The position numbers and the translations under genes are program-made. Positions 8,738-18,600 of a DNA stretch of 41,725 bases are shown here, piece after piece (the first letter of the stretch is position 1; each line of letters opens with the position of its first letter). This DNA is from an uncultured Alphaproteobacteria bacterium (lineage in GTDB: Bacteria > Pseudomonadota > Alphaproteobacteria > JALCBB01): assembly GCA_958267355.1 (NCBI GenBank), contig OY279575.1, positions 1 through 41,725 of the forward strand, read 5' to 3'. The notes below the pieces were generated by a model. The model was not told where the DNA came from and did no database searches. It saw only the letters and a program-made list of their open reading frames with translations.

Positions 8738-8865
8738 ATAATTCTTTTGGGTAATTCTTGCGGGTAGTTCTTGCGGGTAGTTCTTTTGAGCAGTTATTTC
8801 GAGTCGTTCTTTGGAGTGGCTTTTTCAAGTTGTTCTTCCGTGTGGCTCTTCCGCGTGGCTCATCC
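8723..8865. repeat. 13-bp degenerate tandem array spanning the cobS start
   Basis: Eleven consecutive 13-bp units can be phased from 8723 to 8865, for example GGGTAATTCTTGC (8749), GGGTAGTTCTTGC (8762), GAGTCGTTCTTTG (8801) and GTGTGGCTCTTCC (8840). The first unit (8723-8735) lies inside cobS and encodes its N-terminal codons; it differs from the unit at 8840 by one base. Read on the other strand, the unit AAAAGAATTACCC is the same word that builds the array after slt at 26.0-26.6 kb. Confidence 0.85.
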
Positions 8866-8993
8866 GTAGGGACAGAATAAGAAACAGGATACAGGCAAAA
8901 TCACAGCCGATATCGCGTACAATAGCGACAAAGCCTCCCGCAAGACTTGGATCCCCGCCACTTGGATTCTCGCCAAGGGAAGACTATACATCA

Positions 8994-9024
8994 AGGAGCC
9001 ACCTTAAGAGATTAAGCGGCTCCT
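8994..9024 (+). promoter_or_regulatory. Stem-loop in the cobT leader
   Basis: AGGAGCC (8994-9000) pairs with GGCTCCT (9018-9024). Inside it, CTTAA (9003-9007) pairs with TTAAG (9012-9016) around the loop GAGA. It ends about 40 bp before the cobT start and has no T run, so it looks more like a leader structure than a terminator. A 15-bp direct repeat (8945-8974) lies just upstream. No cobalamin-riboswitch core motif is seen. Confidence 0.4.
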
Positions 9025-9064
9025 ACGGGCAATCAAGCAGATAGCATCAAAGGAAATGCGTTAA

Positions 9065-10102
9065 GTGCAGTCCATGCGAATTACGCGCCTCGCGCAGTTG
9101 GAAGCGGTCATGGCAGGGCGTTTCACCGCCGCCGACGCCACTGCCGCCGAAGCCGCACGAGCGCATCAAAATGCACTCGTCAAGCCACGCGGAAGCCTGG
9201 GACGATTGGAGTCCTTGGCGGTCTGGTATGCCGCCTGGCGCGGACAAGCCGTGCCTGTGATGAAAGCTCCTGCGATTTTGGTTTTTGCGGCGAGCCATGG
9301 TGTTGCCCGCCATCGTGTGTCGGCGTTTCCGCCTGATGTGACGGAGCAGATGGTGCGGGTTTTCCACGATGGCGGAGCCGCGATTAACCAGCTGGCAATC
9401 GATCTAGGTGCGGAGTTACGCATTGGTGAGCTGACTCCCGATCGTCCGTGTGCTGACATTAGCGAAGGTATGGCGTTGCAGGAAGCCGAGTTTGTGCAGG
9501 CTTTTTCTTACGGCATAGAAAGCGTCGCCGCTTTAGACGGAGCCGATCTGCTCATCCTAGGAGAAATGGGAATTGGCAACACAACTGCCGCGGCAGCATT
9601 AAGCCTAGCCCTGTTCGGAGGCAAGCCTGAAGATTGGGTAGGCACAGGCACGGGCTTAGATAAAGATGGGTTAATGCGTAAGCGGCGGATTGTTGCGGCG
9701 GCGCGTGATGCGAATGAAGAGTCGTTATCGCGTGGGGCGTTGCGTATTTTGCAGGCCTTTGGCGGATTGGAAATGGCGGCGATTGCGGGAGCAGTTTTTG
9801 AAGCCCGTCGGCGGCGGCTTCCTGTTTTGTTAGATGGATATGTATGCACAGCGGCGGCGAGTGCTTTGGCGGTGGCGCGTTCTGGAGCTTTAGACCACTG
9901 TGTTGTGGGTCATTGTTCGGCTGAGCTGGGGCATCGGCGTTTGTTGTCTGCGATAGGTAAGTCTCCGATTTTGGATTTGTCTATGCGTTTGGGTGAGGGA
10001 AGTGGCGCGGCAGTTGCGTTATATCTTTTGCGGGCGGCTTTGGTTTGTCATGGTGGGATGATGCGTATGAGTGAAGCGAGTGTTTCGGGTCCGTCTGAGT
10101 AA
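9065..10102 (+). CDS. cobT: Nicotinate-nucleotide--dimethylbenzimidazole phosphoribosyltransferase
   Basis: 345 aa. CobT transfers phosphoribose from nicotinate mononucleotide to the lower-ligand base, giving alpha-ribazole-5'-phosphate for CobC and CobS. Family motifs are KPRGSLGRLE (residues about 40-50), GEMGIGNTT (about 175) and RLGEGSGAA, whose Glu (E311) corresponds to the catalytic base of characterised CobT. Length is typical. I keep the GTG at 9065 because AAAGGAAA at 9049-9056 is 8 bases upstream; the ATG at 9074 is also possible. The gene diverges from cobS over a 327-bp spacer holding a 13-bp repeat array and a stem-loop. No low-complexity insertion is present, unlike in cobS. Confidence 0.95.
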   Translation: MQSMRITRLAQLEAVMAGRFTAADATAAEAARAHQNALVKPRGSLGRLESLAVWYAAWRGQAVPVMKAPAILVFAASHGVARHRVSAFPPDVTEQMVRVFHDGGAAINQLAIDLGAELRIGELTPDRPCADISEGMALQEAEFVQAFSYGIESVAALDGADLLILGEMGIGNTTAAAALSLALFGGKPEDWVGTGTGLDKDGLMRKRRIVAAARDANEESLSRGALRILQAFGGLEMAAIAGAVFEARRRRLPVLLDGYVCTAAASALAVARSGALDHCVVGHCSAELGHRRLLSAIGKSPILDLSMRLGEGSGAAVALYLLRAALVCHGGMMRMSEASVSGPSE

Positions 10103-10207
10103 TTGCTGGGGCGATTTTGCGCTAGCTAATTTTCGCGATGGCGACTCGCGTACTGGCGACTCCTGCACGGGTTATTCTTGCGGTGGTTATTTTGTGGTTA
10201 TGAGCCG

Positions 10208-11665
10208 ATGAGCGTTAATTCCTTTCGGGGTCAGCCTGATGCAGCGGGGCATTTCGGAGATTTCGGCGGCGTATATGTTGCTGAGACTCTGATACCGACT
10301 TTGTTGGTTCTTAACGAAGCCTGGCAAAAGGAAAAGCATAGCCCTGCTTTTAATGACGAGTTGCAAAGGCTTTTGCGTCTTTATGTGGGCAGGCCTTCGC
10401 CTTTGTATCCTGCTGAGCGGTTTAGCCGTGCCTTGCACGAGCGGGGCGCAAGCACAGAAGTTCGGGTTTGGTTTAAGCGTGATGAGTTAAACCACACGGG
10501 AGCGCACAAGATAAACAATGTGCTCGGACAAGTCTTGCTTGCTCGCCAGATGGGCAAGGAGCGGATCATCGCCGAAACAGGGGCAGGACAACACGGAGTC
10601 GCCACAGCGACGGTTTGTGCGCGTTTTGGTTTGCCGTGTCTTGTCTATATGGGCGAGAAGGATATGCAACGCCAAGAGCCCAATGTTTTCCGTATGCGCT
10701 TGCTCGGAGCTGAAGTAATTCCTGTTACTTCGGGTTCGCGTAGTTTGAAAGATGCGATGAACGAAGCGTTGCGTGATTGGGTGGCGCGTCCTGAGGAAAC
10801 TTTTTATGTGATTGGCAGTGTTGCTGGGCCGCGTCCGTATCCTGAGATGGTGCGGCACTTGCAGTGTGTGATTGGCGAAGAAGTGCGCGACCAGCTGGCG
10901 GAGCAGGAAGGCAAAGATGTTTTGCCTGATTTGCTTGTGGCGTGTATTGGCGGTGGTTCTAATGCGATAGGCTTATTTCATCCTTTCTTGGACGAGCCGT
11001 CTGTGCGTATGGTCGGCGTAGAAGCGGCGGGAGCAGGTTTGGCGACGGGTATGCATGCGGCGGCTTTGGCGGCGGGCGAGCGCGGAGTTCTACACGGAGC
11101 CAAGAGCTATTACATTCAAGATGCTGATGGACAGATTGAAGAAGCCCATTCTATTTCGGCGGGTTTGGATTATCCGGGTATTGGTCCTGAACATGCGTGG
11201 CTAAAAGAGCAGGGGAGAGTGCAGTATGACTCGGCGACTGACGCGGAAGTCTTGCAGGCGTTTCAGCTGTGCGCTCGTACGGAAGGGATTTTGCCCGCGT
11301 TAGAGCCGAGCCATGCTTTGGCGTGGCTATTGCGTGAAGCGCGAAGTTTGGATACGCCGCGGCGGGTTGTGGTGAATCTTTGTGGGCGTGGGGACAAAGA
11401 TATTTTTGCGGTGGCGCGACACTTGTCGGATTCAGGGTCGGACACAGAGTCGGATACAGGGTCGGATTCAGGGTCAGATGCAAAGCCCGATGCAGAGTCT
11501 AATGCAGGGCTAGGTACAAAGTCAGGTGCAGGATTAGGCACAAAGTCAGGTGCAGGGCTAGGCACAAAGTCAGGTGCAGGATTGGGCACAAAGTCAGGTG
11601 CAGGGCTAGGTACAAAGTCAGGTGCGGGGTTAGGCACAGGGCTAGGGGCAGAGTCTAGTGGCTAG
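10208..11665 (+). CDS. trpB: Tryptophan synthase beta chain with a repeat-built C-terminal tail
   Basis: TrpB condenses indole with L-serine to tryptophan using PLP. The first 406 residues are a complete beta chain: FGDFGGVYV near the start, HTGAHKINN with the PLP-binding Lys, ETGAGQHG, the phosphate-binding GGGSNA loop and CGRGDKD near the end. The ATG at 10208 is chosen because conserved sequence ([16 protein letters not shown]) begins just after it; an upstream TTG at 10178 would add ten unrelated residues. Residues 407-485 (from 11426) are a Ser/Asp/Gly/Thr tail, starting with [10 protein letters not shown] units and continuing as five GLGTKSGA octads. Ordinary TrpB ends near residue 400, so this tail is extra. 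The stop overlaps the trpA GTG start by 8 bp. Confidence 0.96.
   Translation: MSVNSFRGQPDAAGHFGDFGGVYVAETLIPTLLVLNEAWQKEKHSPAFNDELQRLLRLYVGRPSPLYPAERFSRALHERGASTEVRVWFKRDELNHTGAHKINNVLGQVLLARQMGKERIIAETGAGQHGVATATVCARFGLPCLVYMGEKDMQRQEPNVFRMRLLGAEVIPVTSGSRSLKDAMNEALRDWVARPEETFYVIGSVAGPRPYPEMVRHLQCVIGEEVRDQLAEQEGKDVLPDLLVACIGGGSNAIGLFHPFLDEPSVRMVGVEAAGAGLATGMHAAALAAGERGVLHGAKSYYIQDADGQIEEAHSISAGLDYPGIGPEHAWLKEQGRVQYDSATDAEVLQAFQLCARTEGILPALEPSHALAWLLREARSLDTPRRVVVNLCGRGDKDIFAVARHLSDSGSDTESDTGSDSGSDAKPDAESNAGLGTKSGAGLGTKSGAGLGTKSGAGLGTKSGAGLGTKSGAGLGTGLGAESSG
11507..11626. repeat. 24-bp tandem repeats (48-bp higher order) in the 3' end of trpB
   Basis: Five 24-bp units start at 11507, 11531, 11555, 11579 and 11603, each encoding GLGTKSGA. 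Odd units begin GGGCTAGG and even units GGATT, so the array reads as 2.5 copies of a 48-bp unit. Near-identity between copies points to recent expansion. A 12-bp-phased GACTCAGGGTCG-like stretch precedes it (11430-11490). Confidence 0.9.
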
Positions 11666-12479
11666 TGCGACGCGTCTTGAATCGTGTTTTGTGCGTCTGC
11701 GGGAGAGTCGGCGTACGGGGTTAATTGCGTTTATGACAGCGGGCTATCCTGATGCGGAGACTTCGGCTTTGCTACTGGATGCGCTCGTTGAAGGCGGAGC
11801 CGATATTGTTGAACTTGGTATGCCTTTTTCTGATCCGATGGCAGACGGGGTTTCTATACAGGCGGCGAGTGTAGCGGCTTTGCGGTCTGGTATGACTTTG
11901 GCGCAGACGCTATCCATTGCTGAAGCCTTTCGTGCGCGTCATGCGGAAGTGCCTTTGGTCTTGATGGGCTATTACAATCCGATTTACCATTTCGGAGCGG
12001 AAGCCTTTGCTATCCGAGCGGCTGAAGCGGGCGTTGATGGCTTAATCGTTGTGGATTTGCCTCCTGAAGAAGAAGGCGAGTTGCGTCTGCATACAGACAA
12101 GCGGGGTTTGCACTGGGTGCGACTTTTGACTCCGACTTCTAGTGAAGCGCGGCTGGCGAAACTTCTGCACGGGGCGAGTGGATTCCTCTATTATGTAGCT
12201 GTCCGTGGCATTACGGGAACCCAGCGGGCTGACGAGCAGGAGTTAGCCCAACGGCTAGCGTGGCTCGGCGGACAAACACAGGTACCGTTGGCGGTGGGTT
12301 TTGGCTTGCGTACGGCGGAAGATTTGGCGGCGTTGCGGGGTAAGGCGAGTGCTGCTGTTGTTGGTTCGGCTTTGATAGAGCGGGTTGCGGCGGCAAGCGA
12401 GCGGGGTTTGCAGGGAGCTGCCTTAGCGACTGACTTGGTGCATGCGGTGCGCGAGTTGCGTCAGGGTTTAGACGGATAG
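11658..12479 (+). CDS. trpA: Tryptophan synthase alpha chain
   Basis: 273 aa from GTG at 11658, overlapping the trpB stop by 8 bp. TrpA splits indole-3-glycerol phosphate to indole and glyceraldehyde-3-phosphate; indole is channelled to TrpB. The motif [14 protein letters not shown] holds the catalytic Glu and Asp. VDLPPEE, the GITGTQ loop and [10 protein letters not shown] near the phosphate site follow in the expected order. In the first motif, GVSIQ stands where GPVIQ is usual. Length is normal and no repeat insertion is present, in contrast to the adjacent trpB tail. Overlap implies translational coupling, so read-through of the trpB repeat tail is required for coupled trpA expression. 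Confidence 0.96.
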   Translation: MASATRLESCFVRLRESRRTGLIAFMTAGYPDAETSALLLDALVEGGADIVELGMPFSDPMADGVSIQAASVAALRSGMTLAQTLSIAEAFRARHAEVPLVLMGYYNPIYHFGAEAFAIRAAEAGVDGLIVVDLPPEEEGELRLHTDKRGLHWVRLLTPTSSEARLAKLLHGASGFLYYVAVRGITGTQRADEQELAQRLAWLGGQTQVPLAVGFGLRTAEDLAALRGKASAAVVGSALIERVAAASERGLQGAALATDLVHAVRELRQGLDG

Positions 12480-12499
12480 AGCGCACGGGGCTGATAAGG

Positions 12500-12580
12500 G
12501 TTTAGGCTAAGGGTTCGGTGCAGAGCGCAAGGTTAGGGTTTAGGCTAAGGGTTCGGTGCAGAGCGCAAGGTTAAGGGTTT
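12500..12580. repeat. Direct repeat between trpA and accD
   Basis: A stretch with TTTAGGCTAAGGGTTCGGTG and GCAGAGCGCAAGGTTA occurs twice in tandem, and a third start (GGGTTTAGGCGG) runs up to the accD ribosome binding site. It fills almost the whole 117-bp trpA-accD spacer. No terminator is seen, so accD may be co-transcribed with trpBA. Confidence 0.75.
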
Positions 12581-12596
12581 AGGCGGAGCTGGAGTT

Positions 12597-13454
12597 ATGA
12601 ATTGGATTAGCAAGGTATTTCGTCCGAAGATCCGCGCGCTGGTTTCGCGCAAGAGCAAAGATGTGCCTGAAAATATGTGGGAGAAATGCCCGTCCTGCGG
12701 GCAGATGAGTTTTCAAAAGGAGTTAGCAGAAAACCTGCGGACTTGTCCGCATTGTGGTCATCACTTGCGTATGACAGCGGAAGCGCGTTTGGCTTCTTTG
12801 TTTGATGATCAGCGTTATGACCGTGTGCCGTTGGCGAGTGTTAAGCGTGATGATCCGCTTCACTTTAAAGACCGCGAGAAATATACCGAGCGTTTGAAGC
12901 GCAGTCGTGCCAACACGGGCTTGCAGGATGCAGCTTTGGTGGGTGATGGGCGTATTGGCGGAGTTCCTGCCGTGGTTTTTGCTTTGGACTTTCGGTTTTT
13001 GGGTGGGTCTATGGGTATGGCGGTGGGTGAAGCTTTGCTTACGGCGGGCAAGCGGGCTGTGGAGCGGCGAGCGGCTTTGGTGCTGGTTACGGCGAGTGGT
13101 GGGGCGCGTATGCAGGAAGGCATATTGTCGTTGATGCAGATGCCGCGATCTATTTTGGCGTTGGAGCAGGTAAAAGAAGCGGATTTACCTGTGATTAACA
13201 TTCTTGCTGATCCGACGACAGGTGGAGTTACGGCTTCGTTTGGTATGCTGGCGGATATTCATATTTCTGAGCCGGGGGCGATGATTGGCTTTGCGGGACA
13301 GCGGGTGATTGAGGAAACAATACGCGAAAGCTTGCCTGACAATTTTCAGCGGGCGGAATATTTGCTTGACCATGGAATGATTGACTTGGTGGTTCCGCGT
13401 CGTGAGCTGGCGGAGACTTTGGCGAAGGTGTTGCGTTTGTTGCGGTCTGGATGA
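12597..13454 (+). CDS. accD: Acetyl-CoA carboxylase, carboxyltransferase subunit beta
   Basis: 285 aa from ATG at 12597 with GGAG six bases upstream. AccD and AccA move the carboxyl group from carboxybiotin to acetyl-CoA, making malonyl-CoA for fatty acid synthesis. The N-terminal zinc ribbon is complete: C31-x2-C34 and C50-x2-C53 (CPSCG, CPHCG). The crotonase-like carboxyltransferase domain follows, with LDFRFLGGSMG, VTASGGARMQEG and DPTTGGVTASFGM, the oxyanion/CoA-binding segments. Length is typical. The order trpA-accD-folC is a common alphaproteobacterial arrangement. No odd insertions. Confidence 0.97.
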   Translation: MNWISKVFRPKIRALVSRKSKDVPENMWEKCPSCGQMSFQKELAENLRTCPHCGHHLRMTAEARLASLFDDQRYDRVPLASVKRDDPLHFKDREKYTERLKRSRANTGLQDAALVGDGRIGGVPAVVFALDFRFLGGSMGMAVGEALLTAGKRAVERRAALVLVTASGGARMQEGILSLMQMPRSILALEQVKEADLPVINILADPTTGGVTASFGMLADIHISEPGAMIGFAGQRVIEETIRESLPDNFQRAEYLLDHGMIDLVVPRRELAETLAKVLRLLRSG

Positions 13455-13473
13455 GTGCTTGGTGTGGTTATCT

Positions 13474-15186
13474 ATGAGCCGCGTGGTTTCTTTGGAGGAA
13501 AGACTTACCCAGCTAGAGCGACTGCACCCGAAGCGTATGGATTTATCGCTGGGTCGGATTCGTCGTTTGCTTGTTGCTTTGGATAATCCTGAAAAGCGTT
13601 TGCCGCCGATAGTTCGTATTGCGGGGACAAACGGCAAGGGTTCAACGCTTGCCTTTATTGAGTCGATTGCTTGTCATAATGGCTGGATTTGTGACTCGTA
13701 TATATCGCCGCATCTGGTTCGCTTTAACGAGCGGATTCGCTTAAACGGACAAGAGATATCAACTTCGGCTTTGCTATCGGTGTTGGAGCGGGTTGAAAAG
13801 GCGAATGCGGGTGCGCCGATAACTTTTTTTGAGATTACAACTGCGGCGGCGTTTTTGGCTTTTGCGGAAGCACACGCGCAAGAAAAGCGCGATCTTTTAT
13901 TGTTGGAAGTAGGTTTGGGCGGCAGGTTGGATGCAACATCTGCGGTGGCGCAATGGATTTTGTCGGTGGTGACTCCGATAGACTTAGACCATCAGGGTTT
14001 TTTGGGTAGTACGCTAGAAAAAATTGCGGGTGAGAAAGCGGCGATTATTGCGCGTCGTACCCCTGCGATTAGTGCGAAGCAGAAGCCAGTGGTGCGGCGT
14101 GTTTTGGAAGCCCGAGCGGATAAGATGCAGGCTCCGTTTCTTATGGCGGGACGCGATTGGCGTATTGTCCGTGTGGGCGTACAAGCCCCACCAGCGGCAA
14201 GCCCAGCAGATACGGCACAAGCCACTCGGGCGGCATACAGGGCCGAAAGCAAGCGGCTACACAGGCGGATAGACAAGTCAGCCGATAGAGAAACCGAACC
14301 AGTAAATCAGCAAGACAAGAAGACAATTACAGATACGGGAGCAATTCCAAACAAGAAGATAATTACAGATGAAAAAATAATTGCCAACAAAAAAGCACAT
14401 ACTGGCGAAGATTCCATCAAGGACATGATTAAAGCAGGCGAAAAAACTGAATCAGTAAATCAGAAAGACAAGAAGATAATTACAGGTGAAAAAATAATTG
14501 CCAATAAAAAAATATGCACTGACGAAGATTCCATCAAGGACATGATTAAAGTAGCGATTCAGGTGCAAGGCACGCCGTTTCCTGCTTTGCAGAACCTGCC
14601 CTTGTGTCCGAGCCTTGTCGGGGCGCACCAGCAAGATAACGCAGGACTCGCCGCTGTCGCCGCCGCTTGGCTCGGAGCCAAACCACAAGCCATTCAACAA
14701 GGAATCCAAGCTGCCCAATGGCAAGCCCGTCTGCACCAACTGACCCGTGGCGCGTTGGTGCAAAGTCTTCCCCACGGCTGGCAAGTCTGGCTTGATGGCG
14801 GACACAATCCCGCCGCCGCTCGCGGACTTAGCGCATTCTTACAGAACCAGACAAAACCCAACCCGCACCAAGATGCAGGCTGGAATTTCATCATTTCCCT
14901 AATCGCAGGAAAAAGCCCAAGCCAATTCCTATCGGCTTTGCTTTCTGCTCCGATTGTGCGTGGTAAGCCGCTTGTTGTGGCAGTGGCTCCGCCTGCTGAC
15001 CATCAAGCCGTAGCCCCCGAGCAAATCGCTACCCTTGCCCAAGCCCGCGGAGCCGAAGCCTATACCGCCGACTCAGTAGCAAGTGCCATTGCAGAAATCT
15101 TGTCGCGCCGCCCGAAAGCCGAGGGGAAGATTTTAATCTGTGGCTCGTTGTATCAGGCAGGGGCAATTCTGCGCGACAATCACTAA
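13474..15186 (+). CDS. folC: Bifunctional folylpolyglutamate synthase/dihydrofolate synthase with a large internal insertion
   Basis: 570 aa from ATG at 13474, 20 bp after the accD stop; longer upstream frames run through accD and are not credible. FolC adds glutamate to dihydropteroate or folates using ATP. Motifs are the P-loop GTNGKGST (about 51-58), SPHLVRFNERIR, LLEVGLGGRLDATS, VTPIDLDHQ with GEKAAII, and in the C-terminal domain DGGHNPAA. Typical length is about 430 aa. The surplus is about 130 residues at about 232-360, between the central ATPase domain and the C-terminal ligase domain. It is Lys/Ile/Asp-rich, AT-richer than the rest, and contains two copies of a block with KIITxEKIIANKK and EDSIKDMIK. 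The catalytic parts look intact on either side. Confidence 0.94.
   Translation: MSRVVSLEERLTQLERLHPKRMDLSLGRIRRLLVALDNPEKRLPPIVRIAGTNGKGSTLAFIESIACHNGWICDSYISPHLVRFNERIRLNGQEISTSALLSVLERVEKANAGAPITFFEITTAAAFLAFAEAHAQEKRDLLLLEVGLGGRLDATSAVAQWILSVVTPIDLDHQGFLGSTLEKIAGEKAAIIARRTPAISAKQKPVVRRVLEARADKMQAPFLMAGRDWRIVRVGVQAPPAASPADTAQATRAAYRAESKRLHRRIDKSADRETEPVNQQDKKTITDTGAIPNKKIITDEKIIANKKAHTGEDSIKDMIKAGEKTESVNQKDKKIITGEKIIANKKICTDEDSIKDMIKVAIQVQGTPFPALQNLPLCPSLVGAHQQDNAGLAAVAAAWLGAKPQAIQQGIQAAQWQARLHQLTRGALVQSLPHGWQVWLDGGHNPAAARGLSAFLQNQTKPNPHQDAGWNFIISLIAGKSPSQFLSALLSAPIVRGKPLVVAVAPPADHQAVAPEQIATLAQARGAEAYTADSVASAIAEILSRRPKAEGKILICGSLYQAGAILRDNH
14357..14554. repeat. Duplicated ~83-bp block inside folC
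   Basis: Copy one (about 14357-14439) and copy two (about 14471-14553) share AAGATAATTACAG, GAAAAAATAATTGCCAA and GAAGATTCCATCAAGGACAT in the same order with few differences, a period of 114 bp (38 codons). The block is in frame and lies in the linker insertion of folC. Confidence 0.85.
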
Positions 15187-15232
15187 GCCCGAATGTTAAG
15201 CAAGCGTGTAGCCCAAGCGTGTAGCCTGAGCG

Positions 15233-15580
15233 TTAAGCAAGCGTGTTGCGGATCCAATCCACAAGCCCCTGCTTGGTAGAGCCACCAACCCGCCGCGAAA
15301 GCTCTTCGCCATTGCGAATAATCAGCAGAGTCGGAATTCCCCGCACCCCATAGCGATTGGGTGCATCAGGATTATCATCAATGTTCACCTTAGCGACTGT
15401 AATTGTCTCCCCCATCTCGGCGGCTACTTCGTCAAGAAACGGAGCCAAGGCCTTACACGGACCACACCACGGAGCCCAAAAATCTACCAAAACAGGCTGA
15501 TTGGCTCCTAGCACCTGGGCTTCAAATTCATCATCCGAGACATTTACAGGAGCCGTAGATGCGGCAGTAGCTTCAGACAT
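15233..15580 (-). CDS. trxA: Thioredoxin
   Basis: 115 aa from ATG at 15580, preceded by the strong site AAAGGA. Small cytoplasmic dithiol-disulfide oxidoreductase, reduced by thioredoxin reductase. Active site WCGPC at residues 38-42 (C39, C42), with the buried Asp in VDFWAPW and the cis-Pro in RGIPT. The N-terminus has about ten extra Ala/Ser/Thr residues relative to E. coli TrxA. It is the last gene of the minus-strand tsaE-addB-addA-trxA series and converges on folC; the short spacer has a small tandem word (AAGCGTGTAGCC twice). Confidence 0.96.
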   Translation of the reverse strand: MSEATAASTAPVNVSDDEFEAQVLGANQPVLVDFWAPWCGPCKALAPFLDEVAAEMGETITVAKVNIDDNPDAPNRYGVRGIPTLLIIRNGEELSRRVGGSTKQGLVDWIRNTLA

Positions 15581-15658
15581 TGGGTTTTTCCTTTCGGTTT
15601 CTGGGCGGAATTCTAGTTAGAAATATAGGTATCCACGGACAGGGTTTCAAGCAGGGCT

Positions 15659-18600
15659 TCAAGCGGCGGTTTCTGCTTCGGCTTCAATTTCTTCTGCTGA
15701 CGCCAAGCGGGGCAGGGCTTCGTCTAGCAGGTCTTGCGGCAAGACCATCCAGCGCGGAGTTTCTGTCCACAGTAGCCCCGCTTCAACCACACGATTCGGA
15801 TAGAGCGACTGCAACAGACTCCTATACGCCGCCATCTGTGCCAGATATTTCCGCCCAACTTCTGCCGCTGTGCTAGGTGGATTCCGATCGCTTTTGTAAT
15901 CCACGACAATCACTTTTTCATCGCCGATAACAAGCCTATCAACCCGCCCATTAATAAACAGCGGAGCCACGCCATCTTCTCCGCCATCGGCTCTACTGCG
16001 CGGTAAGACTCCAATCAGCGGCACTTCCGCCAAGCCCAAGCCCGCAAACAAGGGCGCAATTGCCGAATCATCCAAGACCGCCAAGGCACGGGCTAAAATT
16101 TCGTCCTGTACTTCGTGTAAGGCTTCCTGGGGCAGATTCGCCTTGGCAAGCTGTTGTGCCAGCCAAGCGGCTCCGCGTTCTTTACGCCGCTCTACCGCCA
16201 CTGGGGGCAGGTACTGCAGTAGAGCGTGAATCAAAGTCCCACGCATCGCAGGAGCAAGCACAGGAGCCGCTTGTTCTTGTCCTTGCCCTTTGGACGGGCT
16301 TTCTGCCGAATCGCTCTCAGCGTCTCGCTCCGTGCCTTCTGGTGCGTCTTTTAGCCTACCTTCCCCCCTGTCTTTCTCTGTGCCTAGCCCTGTGCCTTTC
16401 CCCGTGCCTTCTGGTGTGCCTTCTAGCCCGCCTTGCACGCCGCTCCTTTGCCTTGCCGAATCAGTAGCCAAAACCCCACCCGACAGCGACAGAGACGAAG
16501 CCGCAATCACCTGCACTCCGCCCCCAGGGTCAGGCGAAACCTTTGCGTCATGCCAAGCAGGTAAAGCTCCCGCCAAGACTTGCCCCCGCGTTTCTGCTTG
16601 CTCTTGTGCTTCTGCCGCTTGTTGCGACTCCTGCTTGCCCGCTTGCTCGGCTTCTTGCTTGCCCGCCTGTTTTTCTCCTTGCTTGCCTGTTTGCTCTCCT
16701 TCCTGCCTTGAGACAAAACGCAAGACAGGGGATTTACTCCACGGCACAGCTTCTGCAACTTCTTCTACCTGCACCCTAGCCCCTTTACCCCCTTGCCCAA
16801 CTTGCCCCCCTTTAGCCCCTTGCCCTACTTGCCCGCCTTTCCCTCCGTGCTTTGCCAACTCCTGCTGGAGTCGCTCTGCACCATCCCAGATCCGCTCATA
16901 CCAACTGACAGGTGCATCGTCTCCCTGCGACCAACCATCACGCCCGTCAGGATCCTTCGCCACCTTACCCGCCACACCGTAAATCAATAGCCTATCGCGT
17001 GCCCGCGTTAGAGCCACATACAAAAGCCGCTCGCGCTCGCCTTGCTCGGTAGCTTGTGCCTGCCGCACAAACGAATGGTTTAAAACTTCTTCAGGCACAT
17101 CGCCGCTACGGACAAACCACAAAGGAAACGCCTTCCCCGTCTCCGCCTGTTGCAACCACAAAATTGTCTCGCCCCCCTGACCCCGTGCCGTGCGAATTGT
17201 CTGCGGCAAAATCACAATCGGAGCTTCCAATCCCTTCGCCGAATGGACAGTCAAAATCCGCACCGCATTTTCACTACGTTCAGCATCAGAAGATTGCTCG
17301 CTGGTGTCCTGCGCCAAGCCATGCAGAAACCGCAGTAAGCCCGCGCCTTGGGTTTTTTCCTCCCACAACAAAGCCGCCGAAAGAAACCGTTGCAAATCTT
17401 CTTCTGCCGAGTCTCCCAGCACAGCGGTTATGTGCGCTCGCCCCACTTCAGCAAGAATCTGCTCAAACAAATCATGAATCCGCGCCCGCGCCGAAACCCC
17501 CCGCCACCGCCGCAACCGATCCGCCGCCACCTGACATCTAGGAGCAGATGAATTCTCCAAGGCAAGCCATAAGGCTCCACGGTTTAATGTGCCGCGTTCT
17601 TTGTGGGTTTGTCCCCTAGCCCGAGCCGAACGCACCAGCTCAAGCAAGTCCGAGTCGGTCAAGCCACAAAACGGAGACTTCAAAGCAATCGCCAAAGCAA
17701 GATTGTCATCGCGATTCAGCAGTGTTTCTCCAAGCACACACAAATCAGCCACAATCGGACGCGAAGCCAAAGTCGTTCTATCCGCTTGCGCCACCTGAAC
17801 CTGACGCGCCCGCAAAGCCGAAGCCAACAACGCCATAAACGGCTTGCGCGACTGCAACAAAATCATAATATCGCTCGCCCGCACAGGACGAGACTCAGAC
17901 TCAAGCCAAGCTTCGTCTCCAGGCCCGACAGGCTGTGGCGGATTTAACCAGCCATGAATGCGCTCCGCCAGATGCTCCACCAGCTGCTGATTGGGAGACA
18001 AACCATCAGCCACAGCTTCCGCTTCCGCCCGACTCGGCTTGGCAACAACAGGAGCAATTTCCACCACCCCCGCCGCCAAATCGCGTTCCGCAAAATGCTG
18101 CAAATTTTCAAAGTCAGCTCCTTGGCTTTGCACCGCAAAAACCGCATCCACCAAACGCAAAACCGCAGGCGCAGAACGATACGAACGCGATAAACTCAAG
18201 TTCTGCCAGCCAAGCCCCTTCGCCTGTACTTCGGCTCCAAGCTGAGTTAAAAACTGATTGGTACTAGCAACATTCGCTCCTTGAAACGAAAAAATTGATT
18301 GCTTGGTATCTCCCACCGCAAAAAAAGTGCGCGGCTTGCCGCCACGATCTTCATGCGCACTTTGTCCTGCATAAAATTCTTCTATCAAAGCCTTAACCAC
18401 CTGCCATTGCTCAGGGTTTGTATCTTGCGCTTCGTCAATCAACAAGTGATGCAATCCACCATCTAGACGAAACCGCACCCAAGCCGCCGCCGACGAGTCA
18501 CACAACAAAGCTCGGCTCTTCAAAATCAAATCGTTATAATCTAGGGCATGCTGACGCTGTTTCTCCGACTCGTACGAAGCCGCAAAACTTCCTGCAATAC

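Noticed and set aside
8738..9064. Cobalamin riboswitch between cobS and cobT
   Set aside because: The B12-box type core was not found on either strand; only a simple stem-loop and short repeats are visible.
11263..11637. Minus-strand frame encoding repeated [16 protein letters not shown]
   Set aside because: It is the complement of the trpB tail repeats and has no start context or family match.
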